NCBI GenBank assembly: GCA_020355945.1
Contig: CP070627.1
Coordinates: 7,062,353-7,083,589 of the forward strand
Reading direction: 5' to 3'
From: Candidatus Aminicenantota bacterium
Lineage (GTDB): Bacteria; Acidobacteriota; Aminicenantia; UBA2199
DNA: 21,237 bases
The translations under genes and the position numbers were made by a program. The stretch's first letter is position 1. Every line of letters begins with the position of its first letter. Under the pieces are notes generated by a model. The model was not told the DNA's origin. It was given only the letters and a program-made list of their open reading frames with translations, and searched no databases. This document shows positions 1 to 8,700 of this stretch, one piece after another.

Positions 1-3000
1 GATAGGAATTATTTCAGACTCAAAAAAATGAACCTGGATACCTGCAATAAATTCCAGTGGGAAATCCCCATCAAGAAAAATCGGAATTATACCCTGGGAT
101 TTGATCTTGAAACCATTAATCTGACACAGCAGGGTTTTTACTATATCAATTTTAACAAAACCCAACGCTACGGTTATTTCGGACATATCTTCCAGTTAAC
201 CGATGTGGCCCTGGTGGCCAAATACAGCCCCACCCAGATATTCCTGGTGCCTTTCAATATGAAAACCGGGGAACTGGTGCCTGGTTTGAATTTCAGGATT
301 GAAAATTTCAAAAAGAGCGGCAGTGAAGGATTTTTAGGCGAGGTTACCGGCAGCGAACAGGGTATTGCCATATACGAGCCGCCGGTGGAAACACTGGAAA
401 ACAATCGTTTGATTGACTGTTTTGTTTTTTCCCAACCGAAAAAGAGTTTTGTATGGGGCCAAAAAAACGAAATGCTGGCAATGTGGAATTTTACCTATGA
501 TTACGACATCAATTACAATTACAACCCCCAATATTATTACAACCACCTGTTGGCTTTTACGGATAAATACCTGTACAAAGGAGGGCAGACAGTCAAATTC
601 AAAGGCATTTTACGACAGATCATCGGTAGTGCCATGAAAACCCCCCATGTCAAACATATCAACCTGGAAGTGTTCAATTCCAGGAACCAATCCATTAAAA
701 AAATGGAAATCAAAGGAGACCGGGTCACTGCTTATGGTTCCTTTGCCGGGGAATTTAAACTGCCACAAAATGCCCCTACCGGTTTTTACCGGCTCAAATT
801 CACCGGCCAACTGGAAAAAACAAAAGTCTATCAAGATGTAACCTTTTCCGTGCAGGAATATAAACCGGCAAAATTTGAAGTCCTGGTTTCTTTCGATCAA
901 AAGTCACTGGCTGCCGGTCAACTCTTTTCAGGAAAAGTAAATGCCCGGTATTTGTTCGGCACCCCCATGCAAAACGCAGAAGGAAACTGTGTATGGACCA
1001 TCCAACAAACCTATTACACCCCCCCGGGATGGCAGCAATACACCTTTGGCACTTATGATTCCTTTCGCCGGGAGACGATTTTTAAAAAAGATTTCCAACT
1101 GGACCAGGAGGGTAATTTCCAATTTGAGAAGAAACCCTTTACCCTGCCGGGTAAAAATTCAGCCCGTTTAACGGTTCACGGCGAAGTCAAAGACAAAGAC
1201 AACAACCGTATCAGCAGCAGCAAATCCATGACGGTTCACCGGGGTGAATACTATATCGGCTTAAAGACCGGTTCGTACTTCTTTAAACAAAACAAACCCG
1301 GTAAGATACAGGTGGTTACTGTGACACCCGAAGGAAAGATGTTTAACGATACGGTTCTTAAATTGAACATCATCCGTGAAGAGTGGAAATCCTTCCAGCA
1401 AAAAGATGCTTCCGGGGCTTTGCGCTGGGATTGGAAAAAATTGACCGAGGATATCCTGCAAGAAAATATCTCTCTACCCGGGGGAAAATTTGAAAAAGAA
1501 TACACCTTTGAAAAAACCGGGTATTATAAAATTTACCTGGAGGGACATGATAAGCTCAATAATACCATTACCACTTCCGGGTATTTTTATGTTACCGGTT
1601 CGGGTTATGTGTCCTGGGGCGTCCAGGAAGGACGGGTCATAGACCTGGTGACAGACAAAAAGGAATACAAACCCGGTGAGACTGTTGAACTCTTGATCAA
1701 ATCCCCCTTTGAAACAGCCACAGTATTGATTACCGTGGAACGGGAGCAGGTGATGTGGTCCAAAGTAGTCAAAATGAAAGGCAATGCCGAGACAGTGCCA
1801 ATACCGGTACAAAAAGACTTTATGCCCAATGCCTATATCAATGTCATTATACTGAAAGAAAGAACCGGTCTGAAATTTGATGACCAGGGCAATGATATTG
1901 GGAAACCGGAATTTTATGCCGGCTACACCGGGATTAAAATCGATGCCAAAGAAAATAAATTGGAAGTAAAGGTCACGGCTCACCAGGATTCCTATGAACC
2001 CGGGGATGAGGTAAAACTGGACCTGCGGGTAACGGACTGGACGGGTGCACCAGTACAATCGGAAGTGTGTCTCTCTGTAGTGGATAAAGGTGTGTTGAAC
2101 CTGGTAGGTTACCAGTTGCCGGACCCCTTTGATTTCTTTTGGAAGAACCGGGCACTGGATGTCAAGACGGTTTCCACTCTCAATGATGTGTTAGGTCGGC
2201 GGTTGTTCAAGGAAAAGGGAGAAGACCCTGGCGGCGGCGTTGGTGGTGCGGCTTTTGGCAGTGTTGTCGTCAGGAAAAAATTTAAAGAAAGCGCTTATTA
2301 TTCAGCCTTTATCGAAACCGACAAAAACGGGAAGGCCCGGGTAACTTTTAAATTGCCGGATAATTTAACCACCTTTAAAGCCATGGCTGTGGCTGGCACC
2401 ATCGGTAATCAATTCGGCCGCGGTCACCAGGATATCCTGGTAAAGAAGAATATTATTTTAAAACCGGCGGTTCCCAATTTTTCACGGCCCGGGGACCGAT
2501 ATTCCGCAGGAGTGACGGTTACCAACAATTCGGGTCAACCGTTAAAAATCGCTGTGGATGTGCAATATGAAAATGTTGAACGAGTAAAAGGCGACCCGGA
2601 TGTAAAGAAAATCACCCTGACACCCGGGGAGACGCAGCCGGTTTGGTTTCTCTTCAAGGTGACAGGCATCAAAACCCAAAAATTGACCTTTAGAGCGGTT
2701 GGGGGCCGTTTCAGTGACGGTCTTTACCAGGAAATACCTGTACGTATACCTCAATTTACGGAAGCGGCAGCCAATTTCGGCAGGGTGGACAAAAAACCAA
2801 TCAAAGAGCGGATCATTGTTCCTGGAGGTACGCTGAGGGTACTGGATAAAGCAGAAATTACCCTGGCTTCTTCGGCCATGGTGGGAGTGAAGCGAACTTT
2901 TGCCATTCTCCAGGAATTCCCTTACGACTGCCTGGAACAGCGCATTTCCAAACAGTATCCGCTGCTGGGTGCGGGTGATTTCCTCTTGACCTATGGACTC

Positions 3001-4392
3001 CTGGATATGAAAAAAGAGGAAATTGATAAACGTATCACCAATCTTTTAAAATTGATGCCCAAATACCAGGCTGAAAACGGTGGATTTAAATACTACCCGG
3101 AGTGCTGCTGCACCAGTGCCTACCTTGCCTGTTATGCTGTGGAGTTCATCCTGGATGCCCGAAAGAAAGGGTATTCGTTTGATAAGGGAATGTTAAAGAA
3201 AGCTAAGGAATACTTGAAGAAGGTAGCCCTTCGGGCAGTGGATTCCAGGTATCCTTATTCCAAAAACGTATGGCTTTTGGTGCAGTCTTATGCGGTTTAT
3301 GTGCTGGCAAAAGACAACGTTTTCATGAAAGATGCCATTAATAACCTCTTTGAAGTAAGGGATCGGATTCCTTTTTCCGGTCTGGCTTATTTGGTCAAGG
3401 CACTTGATCTTAAACATAATTTGCCCGCATACATGCAGCCGGTATTGGCCAGGACCATGGTGAATAAGATGAAAGACGAACCCACCATGACGCATTTTGA
3501 GAACCATGAAGACGATTCCTGGTGGTGTATTCATGAAACCAATATTAAAACCACGGCTATTGTGTTGGAGGCTTTTTTGGAGGTTTACGGCAGGTTTCCT
3601 TATGCTGAAAAAATTGCCCGTTGGCTGACCCGGACCACCAATCAAAAACGGCACATGTCCACCCAGGATCATATCCGGTTATTTATGGCGTTTGAGCGGT
3701 ATTATCGAGTATTTGAGAGTGAAACCCCAGATTTTGTGGCAGAGGTGTTGTTTAATAGAATCCCTAAGATCAAAGAGGCCTTCCGCGGCAGGGAGCTCAC
3801 AGCTCAAACTCATGCCGTCTATCTAAAAAATTACCAACCCGGTGACAGCATCGATGCGGTTTTTAAGAAACAGGGTACTGGAATGTTGTATTATCTGCTG
3901 CGTTTGAAATATTATCCCATTGGTGAGGTGGAGGCTATTGACCGTGGATTTAAGGTGACAAAGACGTATAAAACATTGGAGGGTACTGTTGTTACCGGTA
4001 ATACTTTCAAAGCGGGTGAAAAGTATCTTGTAGAGGTAAACGTGGATACGAAGATGGAGCGGTCGTTTGTTATTTTAGATGATCCGCTGCCGGCGGGTTT
4101 GCAGGTGTTGAACCCTGATTTCGAGACCACGTCGCAGTATGATTTGCAGGAAACACGGGCCAGTCGGGACAGTGAATGGGCCGGGTATTGGGGTAATTTT
4201 TACAGGAGTGAGATTTATTTTGACCGGGTCCAGGTGTTTGCGGATTATTTGCACCGGGGAGCGCACAAATGGAAATACCTGGTGATTGCCACCAATGCGG
4301 GTGATTTTGCGGTTCCCAATACAGTGGTATTAGAGATGTATAACCCGGAGGTATTTGGCAGGAACGCCAATCGCCGGGTTCATGTTCAATAA
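1..4392 (+). CDS. Bacterial alpha-2-macroglobulin family protein (5' end outside window)
   Basis: The reading frame is open from the first base to the TAA at 4390-4392, so the gene starts upstream. The ATG at 28 is not a plausible start because it lies inside macroglobulin-like beta domains. About 1463 residues are visible. The thioester motif CLEQ is at nt 2929-2940 (context FPYDCLEQRISKQYPLL), preceded by the family-typical stretch SAFIETDKNGKARVTF..LPDNLTTFKAMAVAGT (about nt 2305-2400). A Gly-rich segment (GGGVGG, about nt 2230-2250) lies just before it, in the area expected for the bait/linker region. The C-terminal part has the usual alpha-helical thioester domain and the GTGMLYYLLRLKYYP strand. 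Known for the family: periplasmic or membrane-anchored protease traps that covalently capture attacking proteases. In Enterobacteria the homologue (yfhM) is adjacent to pbpC; here pbpC is about 11 kb downstream. Unusual details are Asp instead of Gly before the thioester Cys and a Cys-Cys-Cys run near nt 3100. The signal or lipoprotein sequence cannot be seen. Confidence 0.93.
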   Translation, partial: DRNYFRLKKMNLDTCNKFQWEIPIKKNRNYTLGFDLETINLTQQGFYYINFNKTQRYGYFGHIFQLTDVALVAKYSPTQIFLVPFNMKTGELVPGLNFRIENFKKSGSEGFLGEVTGSEQGIAIYEPPVETLENNRLIDCFVFSQPKKSFVWGQKNEMLAMWNFTYDYDINYNYNPQYYYNHLLAFTDKYLYKGGQTVKFKGILRQIIGSAMKTPHVKHINLEVFNSRNQSIKKMEIKGDRVTAYGSFAGEFKLPQNAPTGFYRLKFTGQLEKTKVYQDVTFSVQEYKPAKFEVLVSFDQKSLAAGQLFSGKVNARYLFGTPMQNAEGNCVWTIQQTYYTPPGWQQYTFGTYDSFRRETIFKKDFQLDQEGNFQFEKKPFTLPGKNSARLTVHGEVKDKDNNRISSSKSMTVHRGEYYIGLKTGSYFFKQNKPGKIQVVTVTPEGKMFNDTVLKLNIIREEWKSFQQKDASGALRWDWKKLTEDILQENISLPGGKFEKEYTFEKTGYYKIYLEGHDKLNNTITTSGYFYVTGSGYVSWGVQEGRVIDLVTDKKEYKPGETVELLIKSPFETATVLITVEREQVMWSKVVKMKGNAETVPIPVQKDFMPNAYINVIILKERTGLKFDDQGNDIGKPEFYAGYTGIKIDAKENKLEVKVTAHQDSYEPGDEVKLDLRVTDWTGAPVQSEVCLSVVDKGVLNLVGYQLPDPFDFFWKNRALDVKTVSTLNDVLGRRLFKEKGEDPGGGVGGAAFGSVVVRKKFKESAYYSAFIETDKNGKARVTFKLPDNLTTFKAMAVAGTIGNQFGRGHQDILVKKNIILKPAVPNFSRPGDRYSAGVTVTNNSGQPLKIAVDVQYENVERVKGDPDVKKITLTPGETQPVWFLFKVTGIKTQKLTFRAVGGRFSDGLYQEIPVRIPQFTEAAANFGRVDKKPIKERIIVPGGTLRVLDKAEITLASSAMVGVKRTFAILQEFPYDCLEQRISKQYPLLGAGDFLLTYGLLDMKKEEIDKRITNLLKLMPKYQAENGGFKYYPECCCTSAYLACYAVEFILDARKKGYSFDKGMLKKAKEYLKKVALRAVDSRYPYSKNVWLLVQSYAVYVLAKDNVFMKDAINNLFEVRDRIPFSGLAYLVKALDLKHNLPAYMQPVLARTMVNKMKDEPTMTHFENHEDDSWWCIHETNIKTTAIVLEAFLEVYGRFPYAEKIARWLTRTTNQKRHMSTQDHIRLFMAFERYYRVFESETPDFVAEVLFNRIPKIKEAFRGRELTAQTHAVYLKNYQPGDSIDAVFKKQGTGMLYYLLRLKYYPIGEVEAIDRGFKVTKTYKTLEGTVVTGNTFKAGEKYLVEVNVDTKMERSFVILDDPLPAGLQVLNPDFETTSQYDLQETRASRDSEWAGYWGNFYRSEIYFDRVQVFADYLHRGAHKWKYLVIATNAGDFAVPNTVVLEMYNPEVFGRNANRRVHVQ

Positions 4393-4415
4393 AAAGTTTT
4401 TGCAGGGTCCAGGGG

Positions 4416-4456
4416 CCCCTCGGCGAGGGGAGCCTAAAATGGCAAAGTGCTTTGCC
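4416..4456. repeat. Two adjacent short hairpins between convergent genes
   Basis: CCCCTC-GGC-GAGGGG (4416-4430) is followed by the perfect inverted repeat GGCAAAGTGCTTTGCC (4441-4456). They lie between the A2M stop and the convergent zinc-ribbon gene. Neither has a T-run, so they are not textbook terminators. They could act as bidirectional mRNA 3'-end structures or be part of a dispersed intergenic repeat. Confidence 0.5.
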
Positions 4457-4465
4457 CCATTCGCT

Positions 4466-4493
4466 ATGCGACATGCGCCATGCGCAATGCTCT
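4466..4493. repeat. Heptanucleotide tandem repeat, four units
   Basis: Successive heptads ATGCGAC, ATGCGCC, ATGCGCA and ATGCTCT form a degenerate 7-nt tandem repeat in the gap between the A2M gene and the zinc-ribbon gene. Three further heptad arrays with different units occur in this window (5211-5231, 17801-17821, 18819-18839), all at or near gene 3' ends or in intergenic DNA. Confidence 0.55.
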
Positions 4494-4526
4494 CGCCCCC
4501 TGGCCGCCGGAGGCAATGTTTTACTA

Positions 4527-4739
4527 TTAAGTTCGGAATTTTAATTGAACTTTGGAAACTTTGCCGCATTTGGGACAGGTGAATTCCCCCAGATCGGCAA
4601 TATCTTCTTTTTGCCAGGGAGCTTCCAGCCAGGGCTGCTTATCATATTCAGAGGCTTGACAGTGATTACATTTTCGATAATAGATGACATTGTTTCCCTT
4701 GACATTCATAATCACACAACCTGATTGTGCCATTACCAT
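4527..4739 (-). CDS. Small two-CxxC zinc-ribbon protein, function unknown
   Basis: A 70-residue protein. Two Cys pairs (KCNHCQ near residue 25 and TCPKCGK near residue 57) are separated by about 30 residues, as in a treble-clef or zinc-ribbon fold. There is no signal peptide or membrane segment. I do not recognise a specific family. A strong SD (AGGAGGT on the minus strand, 4750-4744) lies 4 nt before ATG 4739 and 10 nt before the in-frame ATG at 4733. An in-frame GTG at 4745 overlaps the SD and is unlikely. A TATAAT-like hexamer at 4828-4823 would give an untranslated leader of about 75 nt, but no good -35 is seen. The gene is separated from the upstream peptide gene by a terminator at 4856-4916, so it is probably transcribed independently. 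It converges on the A2M gene. Confidence 0.75.
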   Translation of the reverse strand: MVMAQSGCVIMNVKGNNVIYYRKCNHCQASEYDKQPWLEAPWQKEDIADLGEFTCPKCGKVSKVQLKFRT

Positions 4740-4855
4740 TTGCACCTCCTGTTAATTAGCGATATTCATTTATCTCATTCATTTTTACGATGTTTATAAA
4801 ATTACCTGTTTTTTTAGATTCAATTATACTAAAAAATAGTAGAAAATGGAATAGT

Positions 4856-4916
4856 AAAAAAGGCACCTGTTTTGCCCCTGCTTTTCTAGCTGCGCAGTAA
4901 AGCAGGGGCACAGGTG
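4856..4916 (-). terminator. Rho-independent terminator reading leftwards
   Basis: On the minus strand a long stem pairs CACCTGT plus GCCCCTGCTTT with AAAGCAGGGGC plus ACAGGTG (18 bp interrupted by a 3-nt bulge; loop 4885-4898). It is followed by CC and six T residues (4861-4856). It would end minus-strand transcripts coming from the first peptide gene, whose stop codon is 302 nt upstream, and insulate the zinc-ribbon gene. The plus-strand reading has no T-run. Confidence 0.75.
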
Positions 4917-5217
4917 GGATGGGTGTGGAGCATTTTAATGATGTTAAGGCCTTAATTGAAGTTATGACAAATTGGGGGAGTAAATCATGAGTTGACGCAT
5001 TGAAGCATCGATGAGGTGAAAAAGTTTCTTGGTGGGATAAAATATTGTTAAGCTGTCCTCACCCCTTTTGGGCTGAGGATGCTTCGGGTAAAGCCCTGGG
5101 AAATGGCGAAAAAATGAATTCTAAAGTTAGTAATTGAGCGCTGCAGCCGCATCGGATGAAAACGTACCGCATATCCTCTTTCCTTTGATTACGATCGCAA
5201 TCAAGATTCGTTATGCG
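4917..5217. other. Intergenic stretch / long 3' UTR of peptide gene 1, no convincing gene
   Basis: About 300 nt lie between the peptide 1 stop codon and the terminator. Visible elements are a stem-loop at 5056-5079 (TCCTCA.CCC-TTTT-GGG.TGAGGA) and a near-palindrome TTGATTACGATCGCAATCAA at 5185-5204. A short plus-strand frame from ATG 4919 (23 codons) and a minus-strand 37-codon frame are present, but neither resembles a real gene. If transcription runs from the sigma-54 promoter to the terminator, this is an unusually long 3' untranslated region and could carry a structured RNA element. Confidence 0.4.
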
Positions 5218-5231
5218 TTATGCGTTATGGC
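5211..5231. repeat. Heptanucleotide tandem repeat overlapping the 3' end of peptide gene 1
   Basis: Units TTATGCG, TTATGCG and TTATGGC. On the minus strand they encode the last residues and the stop codon of peptide 1 (..CHNA-stop), so the repeat has shaped the C-terminus of that peptide. Peptide 2 lacks the repeat and ends ..CHQ. Confidence 0.55.
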
Positions 5232-5358
5232 AGGTAGCCGGATTGGGCCTGGGGATGCACAAATCCACGGTAGGGGCGCTGGGTAATGTTTCACCAGCCC
5301 TAACTTTTTCTTGATCCTCTACCGTAAGTTTCTCGAAAACGATAGATGACTTAGCCAT
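5218..5358 (-). CDS. Putative RiPP precursor peptide 1 (46 aa, C-x8-C-H core)
   Basis: A 46-residue peptide. ATG 5358 has a strong SD (AGGAGG, 5369-5364) five nt upstream, and a sigma-54 promoter lies at 5420-5405. The N-terminal half IVFEKLTVEDQEKVRAGE (residues 6-23) is charged and leader-like. It loosely resembles the KLTxEE..K(I/V).GG leaders of double-glycine natural-product precursors, with AG in place of GG. The C-terminal half is Pro/Cys-rich: LCIPRPNPATCHNA, with Cys34 and Cys43 separated by eight residues and the second Cys followed by His. There is no signal peptide. The paralogue at 8837-8965 keeps the leader and the C-x8-C-H spacing while the rest of the core differs, which is typical of leader/core organisation. 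A radical SAM/SPASM protein with a PqqD-like N-terminus at 12376-13815 is the likely modifying enzyme. Calling it a RiPP precursor is an inference; it could instead be an unmodified disulfide-bonded signalling peptide. Confidence 0.75.
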   Translation of the reverse strand: MAKSSIVFEKLTVEDQEKVRAGETLPSAPTVDLCIPRPNPATCHNA

Positions 5359-5404
5359 GTTAACCTCCTTATGTTTTCTTATATCTTAAGTTTCAATATA
5401 TTAT

Positions 5405-5420
5405 AGCAAAATATATGCCA
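5405..5420 (-). promoter_or_regulatory. Sigma-54 (-24/-12) promoter of peptide gene 1
   Basis: On the minus strand, TGGCATATATTTTGCT matches the RpoN consensus TGGCAC-N5-TTGCW, with GG and GC exactly 10 nt apart. The predicted start site is about 5394, giving a leader of about 36 nt that contains the SD. The same element in the same position precedes peptide gene 2 (9020-9005). A TATAAT hexamer just downstream of the -12 element has no acceptable -35 partner, so a sigma-70 reading is weaker. Confidence 0.8.
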
Positions 5421-5495
5421 AAACAGCAGTCACATGAAAAAAACCCGGCATAAAACAATCCAGGGTTTTATCATCAATTGTTAAATCAAAAGCTT

Positions 5496-5512
5496 TGCAA
5501 TAAAATGTTACA
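5496..5512. promoter_or_regulatory. 17-bp activator-type site A1 (control region 1)
   Basis: TGCAATAAAATGTTACA, an imperfect palindrome of the form TGYAA-N7-TKACA. It is centred about -110 from the predicted sigma-54 start of peptide gene 1. The identical 17-mer occurs at 9094-9110 in the second control region, centred at -108. The size, symmetry and distance fit an enhancer site for an NtrC-family activator such as the one encoded at 14037-15425. Confidence 0.7.
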
Positions 5513-5586
5513 GCGGGGAAGTATTTGAAATGATAGGAGGTAACGATCCGGTGATATATTAGTCTTTTCTACCCATACTGTCTTTA

Positions 5587-5603
5587 TGTAACAAAATATG
5601 TCA
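5587..5603. promoter_or_regulatory. 17-bp activator-type site A2 (control region 1)
   Basis: TGTAACAAAATATGTCA, centred about -201 from the peptide 1 start site and 91 bp from site A1. The equivalent in control region 2 is TGTAACAAAATATGACA at 9184-9200. Site A3 lies in the opposite orientation, so A2 and A3 also form a large inverted repeat (5587-5605 against 5673-5691, 16 of 19 matching). Confidence 0.7.
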
Positions 5604-5674
5604 CCATGAGGGGTTCAAAGCAGTTAATTGAATTGAATTGCACTGCCAATGCTTACCTGGAATAAAAGCCCGGG

Positions 5675-5691
5675 TGTCACATTTTATTACA
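5675..5691. promoter_or_regulatory. 17-bp activator-type site A3 (control region 1)
   Basis: TGTCACATTTTATTACA; the reverse complement TGTAATAAAATGTGACA matches the site consensus. It is centred about -289 from the peptide 1 start site and about -72 from the predicted kinase 1 start, so it could also affect the kinase promoter. Confidence 0.68.
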
Positions 5692-5719
5692 ACAAATGTC
5701 ATTTTTTTATCTTTTTCAT

Positions 5720-5748
5720 TTGCAACTAAGTGATTTTTTTTGTAATAT
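5720..5748 (+). promoter_or_regulatory. Sigma-70-type promoter of kinase 1, probably leaderless
   Basis: TTGCAA (5720-5725), a 17-nt spacer, then TAATAT (5743-5748). The ATG of the kinase gene begins 9 nt after the -10 hexamer and no SD is present, so the transcript would have only about 0-4 nt of leader. The arrangement, including the 9-nt gap, is repeated exactly before kinase 2 (9324-9352). Confidence 0.7.
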
Positions 5749-5757
5749 ATTATATAG

Positions 5758-8700
5758 ATGAACATGAAAAAAGTTTTAATATTCTGTGCTGTATTGGCCT
5801 TATTTTTCCCGGGACAAATGCTGCTGGGCCAATCGCTCCCGTTTAAGCACTATACCAAGACAGACGGGTTGGCAGCTTCCTTTGTAACCTGTATTCTCCA
5901 GGATTCCAGCGATTTTCTCTGGTTCGGGACCGAGCATGGACTCAGCCGGTTTAACGGCAGAGAATTTAAAAATGTTTTAGCCGAAGAACAGGGACTAGAA
6001 CCTGACTGTATCACCGATTTGTTCGAGGATCAAAAGGGTAATCTCTGGATTGGAACCACTAAAGGAGTTCTGATCCGTATGAAAACCGGCCAGACCAAAA
6101 CCTACACAAAAAAGCAGGGGCTGCCCGACAATCTTATTCATTCGATTGTTGAGGACCAGGAAGGAAACCTGTGGCTGGGCACTGCTTTAGGGCTCAGCAT
6201 GTTCGATGGTAAGAATTTTACCAACTATTCAAAAAAAAACAGCCTGTTGGGTGAGCGTATCAGGGATATCATCGTTGATGAAAAGGGGAATCTATGGTTC
6301 GGTACGGAAAAAAGAGGGGTGATTTATCACAGCAAAAGAAACGGAAACCCTCGCTTTATTAACTATACCAAAGACAACGGTTTAATAAGCAATGAAATTA
6401 AAACGTTGACCGCAGACCATAAGGGAAACATCTGGATCGGTACAAATAAAGGTTTAAGCTGTTTTCAAAAAGAAAAAGCAGCGTTTATTTCCTACTCTAG
6501 CAAAGACGGTCTGGCTAATAATTTTGTAAACTGCATCCTGGAAAATAGAGACAACAACATATGGATTGGCACCACCAGCGGGGTCAGTCTTCTTTGCCCA
6601 TCTTCAAAGAAATTTACCAACTATTATTCAAAAAATGGGCTTCTCCATGACGATATTTACAGTATTTTCGAAGACAAAGAAGGAAATACCTGGTTCGGAA
6701 CCCGTAAGGGAGTGAGCCGGTTACACTCGTTTAGAATAACCAACTTTTCCGATAAAGATGGTCTCCCGGACAATTACATCTGGGCAATCATCGAAGAGAG
6801 AGAAGGTAAATATTGGATGGGAACGGATAAGGGGTTAAGCTGTTACTCCGATGGAACGTTCAAGACCTACACCACCAGGGATGGGTTGGTAAATGATAGT
6901 ATCCTTAATCTATTAAAAGATAGGGCAGGTAATATATGGATAGCCACCAATGGCGGTCTCAGTGTTTATTCTCCCCAAAGCAAAATATTCACTAATTATT
7001 CAATGAATGATGGGCTTCCCTATGAAACCGTGCTTTCATTGGAAGAAGACATGAAGGGTACAATTTGGATTGGAACGGGCCGGGGGCTGTGCCGGTTCAT
7101 TAATGGAAGAATCGTTCCCCCGGGCTTTAACTTTGATTTGGAACCAGCCTCTATACACGCAATACTGCAAGACAAGAGGGGAAATTTATGGATTTCATCC
7201 CGGGGCCTATGGAGGATTTCAGGAAACAAATCAACACATTACCCCTCCTGGAAGGGGTTGACTCCCGATATTTATATACTATTTGAAGACAGCCGGGGAA
7301 AAATCTGGATCGGGACGAATCGTGGATTAAGCTGTTTCAGCCAGGGGGAATTTACCAACTATTCAACCGCGGACGGCTTATCCGATAATGATTGTAAATT
7401 TGTGTTGGAAGATGACAATTATAATTTATGGATAGGGACGAAAAACGGTCTTAACCGGTATGACGGCAAATCGTTTAAAACTTACACCACCAGGGATGGG
7501 TTACTTTCCAATGAAATGAGTCATTCTACCTGTCTTAAGGACAGCCAGGGGAATTTATGGTTCGGAACCGTTAACGGCATTTCCCGGTTCAACCCCCGGT
7601 TCGATCGAATAAACACGGTTCCTCCCCCTGTTTTGATCACCCATCTCACTGTGATGGGAAAAGATCATCCCCCTGTCAATGACTTCAGTTTAAAACACGA
7701 TCAAAATTATATCAAATTCGATTTTGTCGGGCTCAGTTATACTTCCCCTGAGGATGTGGTATACAAATATCGATTGCAAGGTACCGACAGTGAGTGGTTT
7801 GAGACCAAAGACCGTTATATATCGTATCCCTCTCTTACGCAGGGAAAGTACACTTTTAAAGTAAAGGCCATAAATAACGATGGGATTGAAAGCGTAAACC
7901 CGGCGGAAATTCGATTTCGCATCCTTCCGCCCTTCTGGCAAACCTTATGGTTTCGCCTGGTTTCCATTTTATTCCTTCTCTCCCTGGCGGTGCTGATCGT
8001 CCTGCTTCAATTCAAACGGATAAAAGAAAAAATGGCCCACGAAGCAAAAAATAAGCAGTTGGTGATGGCGCAGCGGATGAAGCTCATGGGTGTTCTTGCC
8101 GGCGGCGCGGTCCACGATTTAAAAAACCTGCTGTCAATCATTATCGGCTATTCCACTATTGTTGATGAATATAGCGAAGAAGAGGATGACCAGGAAAAAA
8201 ACGAAGCCGTGGAAATAATAAAAAGTACTGCTGGCACAGCTTTCCAGGTGGTTAAACAAATCCTGGCCTTTACCCGGCAGACCTATGACGAAACCCAGGC
8301 CTCCAATCTTTCCGAGTTACTGGAAGAAATCCTGGCGATTCTTAAAATTACTATCCCTTCAACCCTGAAAATTCTCTGGGACCCGCCAAAAGAAGAAATA
8401 CTGTTATATATCAATCCCGTCAAATTCAAACAGGTGGTGATGAATTTGTGTCTCAATGCCATCCAGGCAATGGGGGAACAAGGAGAACTCAAGATATCAC
8501 TGGCTAAAGATTCGATAAATGCCAATCAAATCGTCATCGAAGTCTCAGACACCGGGCCCGGTATCAAAGAAGAGCACCTGGATAAAATCTTTGACCCCCT
8601 GTTTACTACAAAAGACGAGGAAAAAGGAGCAGGGCTGGGGCTCTTTGTGGTAAAACAAATAGTAGATGAATATAACGGAAACATCCACGTCCAAAGCAAA

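Noticed and set aside
1474..2058. Long antisense frames inside the A2M gene and other genes.
   Set aside because: They lie opposite strongly supported coding sequences and have no start signals or recognisable domains.
4919..5145. A plus-strand frame from ATG 4919 that reads protein-like through two in-frame TGA codons.
   Set aside because: TGA is a normal stop elsewhere here (ftsY ends with it). There is no SD, no recognisable family and no selenocysteine-type context. It is most likely chance or a decayed sequence.
5099..5174. Minus-strand short frame (ATG 5174, SD-like AAGAGG) as a possible third peptide.
   Set aside because: It has no similarity to the two peptides, a poor 2-nt SD spacing and no paralogue in the second cassette.
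5400..5405. TATAAT next to the -12 element of the peptide 1 promoter read as a sigma-70 promoter.
   Set aside because: There is no acceptable -35 hexamer at 16-18 nt, and the feature is not conserved in position in the second promoter, whereas the sigma-54 elements are.
5587..5691. The large inverted repeat in each control region as a transposon end or attachment site.
   Set aside because: The repeat recurs in both cassettes with fixed distances to the promoters, and a third, single copy exists in each region. Regulatory sites explain it better, and no transposase or target duplication is visible.
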